From NCBI RefSeq assembly GCF_012034205.1, contig NZ_JAATEM010000008.1:62001-126000 (forward strand): a stretch of DNA of 64,000 bases. Reading direction: 5' to 3'. This DNA is from Streptomyces composti. GTDB taxonomy: Bacteria; Actinomycetota; Actinomycetes; Streptomycetales; Streptomycetaceae. The translations under genes and the position numbers were made by a program. The notes below the pieces were generated by a model, which was not told where the DNA came from, did not search any database, and worked only from the letters and a program-made list of their open reading frames with translations. Numbering within the stretch: the first letter of the stretch is position 1; every line of letters starts with the position of its first letter. Below, one piece after another: positions 59,345 to 64,000 of the stretch.

Positions 59345-60397
59345 TCATACCTCGCAGCCGCAGCTGACCCGCCTGCTCACCGAGGTCGGCAGCGTGCGCG
59401 CGACCGCCTGCTTGCCGCGGTCGGCCAGCCGCGCGAGCAGCAGCTCCACCGCCTCCTCGCCGAGCCGCCGCATCGGCTGGCGCACCGTGGTGAGCGCCGG
59501 GCTGACCAGCCGGCTCAGCGGAATCCCGTCGAACCCCGTCACCACCAGGTCGCCGGGCACCGACACGCCCCGCCCGGCCAGCGCGTACAGCGCTCCGACC
59601 GCCATCTGGTCGTTGGCGAAGACCAGGCCCTGCGGCCGTGGCCCGTCCCGGTCCAGCAGCTCCGCCACCGCCTTGCGGCCGGCCGCGAGCGTCAGATCGC
59701 CCCGCGTGGCCGGCTCCTGCGGCAGCGGGAGACCGGCCGCCAGATGGGCCGCCTGGAAGCCACGGAAGCGGGCCTCGGCGTCCGGCGAGTCCTCCGGACC
59801 GCCGACAAAGGCCAGGTCGGTGAGCTGGTGGTCGGTGATCAGATGCCGGGTGAGCTCCAGCTGACCGTCGAAGTTGGCCACGTCGATACGGTCGAGCCCC
59901 GGTGCCGGATCCCCGGCGAGCACCACGACCGGCAGCCGCCGCGAGACCACGTCCAGCACGTCCGGCGGCACGTGCTGCGCCAGTACCGCCAGACCGTCCA
60001 CCCGCCCGGCCACCTCCGCCAGCGTCTCGCCGACCCGGTCGGCGTGCGCGGACGCGATCAGCAGGGCGTACCCCTGCCGCCGGGCGGCACGTTCCATGCC
60101 GCGGATGACCTCGTCGCCGTAGAAGCTCAGCTCCGTCCCGTCGTCCCCGCCGACGTCCGCCGTCCCCTCCGCCTCCGGGTCGGCGAAATCCGGGAAGAAC
60201 AGTCCCAGGACCTCGGTGGACCGGCTGGCGAGCCCACGTGCGCTGGCGCTGGGCACGTACCCCAGTTCCCGTCCGGCCGCCAGCACACGCTCGCGGGTCG
60301 TCGCGCGCACCGCGTCCGGGTTGCGGTACACCCGCGAGACCGTCGCGATGGAGACGCCGGCGCGCTCGGCCACGTCGTAAACGGTGGGATCACCCAT
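59345..60397 (-). CDS. LacI-family transcriptional regulator
   Basis: 350 residues; ATG 60397 places the HTH at the N-terminus (TVYDVAERAGVSIATVSRVY), followed by the hinge YVPSASARGLASRS and a periplasmic-binding-like domain (VFANDQMAVGALYAL, GFDGIPLSRLVSPALTTVRQP). It is the probable repressor of the ABC and glycosidase units, released by a sugar from the substrate. Transcribed in the same direction as its targets, with a weaker copy of the operator ahead of it. Confidence 0.94.
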   Translation of the reverse strand: MGDPTVYDVAERAGVSIATVSRVYRNPDAVRATTRERVLAAGRELGYVPSASARGLASRSTEVLGLFFPDFADPEAEGTADVGGDDGTELSFYGDEVIRGMERAARRQGYALLIASAHADRVGETLAEVAGRVDGLAVLAQHVPPDVLDVVSRRLPVVVLAGDPAPGLDRIDVANFDGQLELTRHLITDHQLTDLAFVGGPEDSPDAEARFRGFQAAHLAAGLPLPQEPATRGDLTLAAGRKAVAELLDRDGPRPQGLVFANDQMAVGALYALAGRGVSVPGDLVVTGFDGIPLSRLVSPALTTVRQPMRRLGEEAVELLLARLADRGKQAVARTLPTSVSRRVSCGCEV

Positions 60398-60458
60398 GAT
60401 GGAGCCGCTGCCCTCGCTACCTGCGGATCTTCTGGAGACCTGCGCCGACCGGACTGAC

Positions 60459-60472
60459 TGGAAGCGCATTCA
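60459..60472. promoter_or_regulatory. Operator relative upstream of lacI-type gene
   Basis: TGGAAGCGCATTCA, differing from TGTAAGCGCATACA at two positions; suggests autoregulation. Confidence 0.55.
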
Positions 60473-60495
60473 TCCTAGTTTGGCCACGAGGGGGC

Positions 60496-60585
60496 TGACA
60501 ACCACGGGCGAGGCGGGTGACAACCACGGGCGGGGGCGGGTGACAACCACGGGCGGGGGCGGGGCGGGTGACAACCCGCGCGCCG
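60496..60585. repeat. Short tandem repeat, TGACAACCACGGGCG units
   Basis: Three near-perfect units start at 60,496, 60,518 and 60,541, and a diverged fourth at 60,569, separated by G-rich linkers of variable length. They lie in the 380-bp gene-free stretch between the lacI-type gene and the amidase, which otherwise holds nothing evident. Confidence 0.8.
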
Positions 60586-60777
60586 AGTCGGGTGACCAGC
60601 GGTGGCGCCCGCGGGTGCCGGAGGGGAGGCGGACGGCGGCCGGTGACCGGCCGGGGCTCAGGTCTCGGGCGCGAAGCAGGGGAGCGGCCCGGCACCCGTC
60701 GTCAGTGCCCGGCCGCTCCTGTGGTTCCCGTGCTTCCCGTTGGTTGCGTGTGCTCCGGTGCTTCGCGCGGCTCGTGC

Positions 60778-61527
60778 CTACAGGGCCGCCGCCACCTCCT
60801 CGCGCAGCCGGGGCAGCATGTCGTGGTAGACGCCCGGGCAGAGGGTGGTGCCGTGGTCCTTGTGACCGGTGATCTGCGCCGGGGCGATCCCGTACTGGGC
60901 GCAGACGTACGCGCACAAGGTCACCAGCACGTCCCACTGGGCCTCGGGCGGCAGCGCGCCCGCGTGGTAGGAGCCCTCGTTGGCGATGCCGATGGTGCGG
61001 TCGTTCTGACCCGAGGTGTGCGCGCCGAGCACGAAGCTGCTTCCGCCGGTCAGCGCCGAGAGGCTGCCGTGCCGCCCCTCGGTGATCCAGCCGCCCCGGC
61101 TGACCAGGAAGTGGTAGCCGGTGTCGGCCCAGCCGTTCTCGTCCAGGTGCAGGTCCTGCACCCAGCGGGCGTGGGCATGTGCCTGGGCGCGGCTGAAGTC
61201 GGTGGAGTTGGTGCTCGCCGTGTGGTGGATGACGATGCCGGACGGCCGGTGGCGCAGCACGCTGATGGTGCCCTGCGGGGCGCGGGCCCCCCAGGTGCTG
61301 GTGCTGTCGATGTCCGGCTGGACGGCACCCGCGCCCGCCCCTGTGCCCTGAGCGCGGGCAGGGCCCGGCAGCAGGGCGGCGGCCAGGGCGGCGACGCCGG
61401 CCGCACCGGTGCGCAGCAGCCCGCGGCGGCGGAGGCCGGCCGTCCGGAAGGTGCCGCCGGGGCTGTCCGGATGTGCTGAGCGGTCCGGATTCGGTGGGGT
61501 CGCTGGGGTCACTGGGGTCACGGACAC
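60778..61527 (-). CDS. Secreted N-acetylmuramoyl-L-alanine amidase (PGRP type)
   Basis: 249 residues. A twin-arginine-type signal (GLRRRGLLRTGAAGVAALAA) lies at ~30-50 after a leader with a short VTP/ATP repeat; an internal start nearer the Tat motif is possible. The amidase_2 domain shows zinc ligands in GIVIHHTAST, DTGYHFLVSR and ITGHKDHGTTLCPG, and the PGRP signature TWGARAP. It cleaves peptidoglycan stem peptides outside the cell. Confidence 0.9.
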   Translation of the reverse strand: MSVTPVTPATPPNPDRSAHPDSPGGTFRTAGLRRRGLLRTGAAGVAALAAALLPGPARAQGTGAGAGAVQPDIDSTSTWGARAPQGTISVLRHRPSGIVIHHTASTNSTDFSRAQAHAHARWVQDLHLDENGWADTGYHFLVSRGGWITEGRHGSLSALTGGSSFVLGAHTSGQNDRTIGIANEGSYHAGALPPEAQWDVLVTLCAYVCAQYGIAPAQITGHKDHGTTLCPGVYHDMLPRLREEVAAAL

Positions 61528-61609
61528 TCCTCGGAACGTGGGGGAGGGAAGTGAGGAGAGGGCGGGCGGGTGCCGTCCCGCGGCGAGCGGCTGGTGCGAG
61601 ACCGTCCTG

Positions 61610-62491
61610 CTACGTGTTGTTGGCCAGTGCCAGCAGCCGGTCGCGCGAGCCGTTGAACTTGTTGCGGTCGACGTTCCCGGAGACCCCGGAGACCGAGCCG
61701 GTGCTGGTGTACTGCCACACGGTCCAGGTCGGGAAGCCGGCGGGGATGGTCGGCGAGGAGGCCGAGGTCCAGTGCGCCACCCACAGCGGGCTCTTGGCGG
61801 ACATGCCGGTCCAGTTGCCGGTGCAGGTGTTCCACCAGCTCGCGGTCGTGTAGATCACCACGTCACGGGTGGTCCGCGCCTTGTAGGTGTTGTAGAAGTC
61901 GTTGATCCAGTTGCGCATCTGAGTGGTGGACAGGCCGTAGCACATCGCCCCGTACGGGTTGTGCTCGATGTCCAGGACGCCCGGGAGGGTGAGGTTGTCG
62001 CGCGACCAGGCGCCGCCGTTGGACGCGAAGTAGTTCGCCTGGACGGCGCCGCTGGAGACGTCGGGCCGGGCGAAGTGGTAGGCGCCGCGGATGACCCCGG
62101 CGGCGTGCGCGGCCGGGTAGTTGGTGTTGAAGCGGCTGTCCTTGTAGCTGGTGCCCTCGGTCGCCTTGATCCAGGCGAACTGGATGCCGGCGTTGCGCAC
62201 GGAGGTCCAGTTGATGGCGCCCTGCCAGTGCGACACGTCGATGCCCTGGACGCCGTCGGTGGGGGCGAGGACGCCGAGGGAGTCGCGGGCGGCGGGGAGG
62301 CCCTGGTGCACCTTGATCCCGACGCCCATGTAGGCCTGGCCGGGGGTGACGCGGACGCGGTCCGGGTCGGGCGGCGGAGCCGCGACGGAGCTGCCGGCCG
62401 TGCCGGCCAGGAGGGTGAGGGCCGCGCCGAGGACTCCGGCCGCGAGGGCCGTACGTCTGCCGGGACGCCGCAGGGAGCGGAACGCGAACAT
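61610..62491 (-). CDS. Secreted GH25 lysozyme (muramidase)
   Basis: 293 residues, ATG 62491. Signal peptide about residues 1-37 (ALAAGVLGAALTLLAGTAGS). GH25 barrel from about residue 80: active-site motifs GIDVSHWQGAINW and GVLDIEHNPYG, WIKATEGTSYKDSRF, and the ending VDRNKFNGSRDRL. It cleaves MurNAc-GlcNAc bonds, complementing the adjacent amidase, 82 bp away on the same strand. Confidence 0.94.
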   Translation of the reverse strand: MFAFRSLRRPGRRTALAAGVLGAALTLLAGTAGSSVAAPPPDPDRVRVTPGQAYMGVGIKVHQGLPAARDSLGVLAPTDGVQGIDVSHWQGAINWTSVRNAGIQFAWIKATEGTSYKDSRFNTNYPAAHAAGVIRGAYHFARPDVSSGAVQANYFASNGGAWSRDNLTLPGVLDIEHNPYGAMCYGLSTTQMRNWINDFYNTYKARTTRDVVIYTTASWWNTCTGNWTGMSAKSPLWVAHWTSASSPTIPAGFPTWTVWQYTSTGSVSGVSGNVDRNKFNGSRDRLLALANNT

Positions 62492-63349
62492 GTCTGCCTC
62501 CGGATACGGGTGGGGGTACGGAACTGGAGGTGACGTCGACGTTTGTTGACGTGCGCGCGTCATCAGTTACGCACGTAGATTGTTCGTGTGTAAAGGGCTT
62601 CCAGCCTTCTCTGGTGGTCTGGTCCACTGTAAGAGCGGATGGCCTGGAAACTTGTGATTTGAGCGTGCGAAAACTTCATCGGATGAAAATGGAATCGCGC
62701 GGATCGCACGCGTGAACGCGCGTCAGGTGCCCCGGTGGCGGTGTGAGTCGAGAGGCGGGTGGGGCGAGAGCTGACGGTCCGTCGCCGGCCGGTTGGTTCG
62801 AGGTGCCGAACCGGCTGCTGGTGACGGCTCCTCGGTCCCGCAGCTCGTGGAGGTGCAGGAGGCGTCCCGCGCCGCGTCTCGTTCGCCGGCGGTGCGGGGG
62901 ATCGCGCCCGGCCTCGGTGAGCGCGGACGCCGCGGTCGCTTCGTCACCCAGGCCGGCGCGGCATCCGCGCGCAGCACGAGCAGGCGCGGCAGCCGCACAG
63001 GCGTGGGACCCTCGTCCTGGCTTGTGCAGTGCCTGGTCGAGGATCTTGGCGGCGGGCCGCCGGGTCCTCCCTGGAGTCCGCGAAGAGCGAGGCGAAGTGC
63101 AGGGCCCGGGGCGCGGTGGCAGCCGGGAACGGGCTGGCGGGTGCGGCAGGGCGGGAGGGATCGTCGAGCGACTCGGAGGTCATGTACGGGGCGTGGTGTT
63201 CCGCTCCTCCGGTCAGGAACTCACCACCGCCGGCACCTACGCCGGCATGGTTTCCCGGATCAGCGAGCAGGTCCTGCCCCGACTCGCCGTTCTCGCTGTC
63301 CGCGGGGCGGGTCGAACGGTAGGGACCCTGCGGCCCGGGAGCGGCACGT
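62492..63349. other. 858-bp stretch without a supportable gene
   Basis: 62,560-62,700 is AT-richer than average and probably holds the GH25 promoter. The rest has open frames on both strands but none with a good start, RBS and coding pattern. A minus-strand piece from 63,183 (MTSESLDDPSRPAAP) may be a relic of a decayed gene. Confidence 0.45.
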
Positions 63350-64000
63350 CTACTGCCGGTAGCCGCTCAGGAAGCGGCCGATGCGGCCGATCGCCGCCTC
63401 CAGGTCCTCCGCGTGCGGGAGAGTGAGGATGCGGAAGTGGTCGGGGGCCGGCCAGCTGAAGCCGGTGCCCTGCACGACCTGGATCTTCTCCCGGAGCAGC
63501 AGGTCCAGGACGAACTTCTCGTCGTCGTGGATCTTGTGGACCTTCGGGTCGAGGCGGGGGAACGCGTAGAGGGCGCCCTTGGGTTTGACACAGCTCACGC
63601 CCGGGATCTCGTTCAGCTTCTGCCAGGCCACGTCCCGCTGTTCGCGCAGCCTGCCGCCGGGGGCGGTCAGCTCGCGGATGGACTGGCGGCCGCCCAGGGC
63701 CGCCTGGACGGCGTACTGGGCGGGCGCGTTGGCGCACAGGCGCATGGAGGCCAGCATGGTCAGCCCCTCCAGGTAGTCCTTGGCGTGCTGCCGGGGGCCG
63801 GTGACGACCAGCCAGCCGGAGCGGAAGCCGGCCACCCGGTAGGTCTTCGACAGGCCGCAGAAGGTGAGGACCACCAGGTCGGGGGCGAGGGCGGCGGCCG
63901 AGTGGTGGACGGCGTCGTCGTAGAGGATCTGGTCGTAGATCTCGTCGGCGAAGACCATCAGGCCGTGGCGGCGGGCGAGGTCGAGGATGCCCTCGACGAT
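63350..64000 (-). CDS. PLP-dependent class I aminotransferase (5' end outside window)
   Basis: The frame is open to position 64,000; about 217 C-terminal residues are visible. The PLP lysine is in GLSKTYRVAGFRSGW; VFADEIYDQILYDD supplies the PLP-binding Asp/Tyr, and FRILTLPHAEDLEAAI ends the small domain. Close to alanine/aspartate-type aminotransferases of actinobacteria. The substrate cannot be fixed from this part. Confidence 0.9.
   Translation of the reverse strand: MVEGILDLARRHGLMVFADEIYDQILYDDAVHHSAAALAPDLVVLTFCGLSKTYRVAGFRSGWLVVTGPRQHAKDYLEGLTMLASMRLCANAPAQYAVQAALGGRQSIRELTAPGGRLREQRDVAWQKLNEIPGVSCVKPKGALYAFPRLDPKVHKIHDDEKFVLDLLLREKIQVVQGTGFSWPAPDHFRILTLPHAEDLEAAIGRIGRFLSGYRQ

Noticed and set aside
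60496..60585. Tandem units read as a small CRISPR array
   Set aside because: Linkers are only 7-13 bases and G-rich; no cas genes.
62743..63426. Open frames between the lysozyme and aminotransferase genes
   Set aside because: Frames on both strands lack good starts and shift coding character; at most a decayed gene.

Overview
The window reads as a Streptomyces chromosome: about 70% G+C, GTG starts overlapping TGA stops, Tat and lipoprotein signals, and host genes for urate breakdown and ABC sugar uptake. It falls into two parts. Positions 1 to about 22,690 are the right-hand part of an integrated temperate phage whose left end lies outside the window. The rest is host DNA.

Prophage. Genes from 10,105 leftward to position 1 form a compact, overlapping late operon: small ribbon-helix-helix and zinc-ribbon proteins, large terminase, an amidase endolysin, portal, four small proteins, and a very large virion-type protein that runs off the window. 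Genes from 11,947 to 20,590 run mostly rightward. They include small Cys-rich proteins, an AAA ATPase, an XRE-type regulator, a tRNA with a UAA anticodon (reads UUA), a ParB/DGQHR-like protein and small helix-turn-helix proteins. A large serine integrase follows and ends the element. Between the two arms lies about 1.8 kb of gene-free DNA packed with sequence-unrelated perfect hairpins. Structured RNA-like elements continue between the small genes, including three hairpins that place the ribosome-binding site in a loop and the start codon at or in the stem.

Right junction. The integrase frame runs without a stop through the attachment site into the last ~115 codons of a host acyl-CoA synthetase. 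The phage therefore sits inside that gene, and lysogeny gives the integrase a host-encoded tail. A second acyl-CoA synthetase follows with a GTGA overlap.

Host, 24.6-40.6 kb. This is a purine/urate and glyoxylate locus. An NCS2 permease, 8-oxoguanine deaminase, urate oxidase, 5-hydroxyisourate hydrolase and OHCU decarboxylase take 8-oxoguanine and urate to allantoin. Glyoxylate carboligase, hydroxypyruvate isomerase and tartronate semialdehyde reductase channel the resulting glyoxylate to glycerate, and a catalase removes peroxide made by urate oxidase. Shared palindromes tie gcl to hyi, and catalase to the urate operon. One membrane-protein gene next to gcl is frameshifted.

Host, 40.8-45.3 kb. 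Mixed small secreted, membrane and regulatory genes.

Host, 45.3-60.4 kb. A glycan-use locus: LacI regulator, ABC importer lacking its ATPase, a DUF3131/glucoamylase-like protein, GH35, GH3, GH13, and a type I sulfatase with its own formylglycine-generating enzyme. A repeated LacI-type operator links the pieces, and the sulfatase/FGE pair suggests a sulfated oligosaccharide. The window ends with two secreted peptidoglycan hydrolases and a partial aminotransferase.
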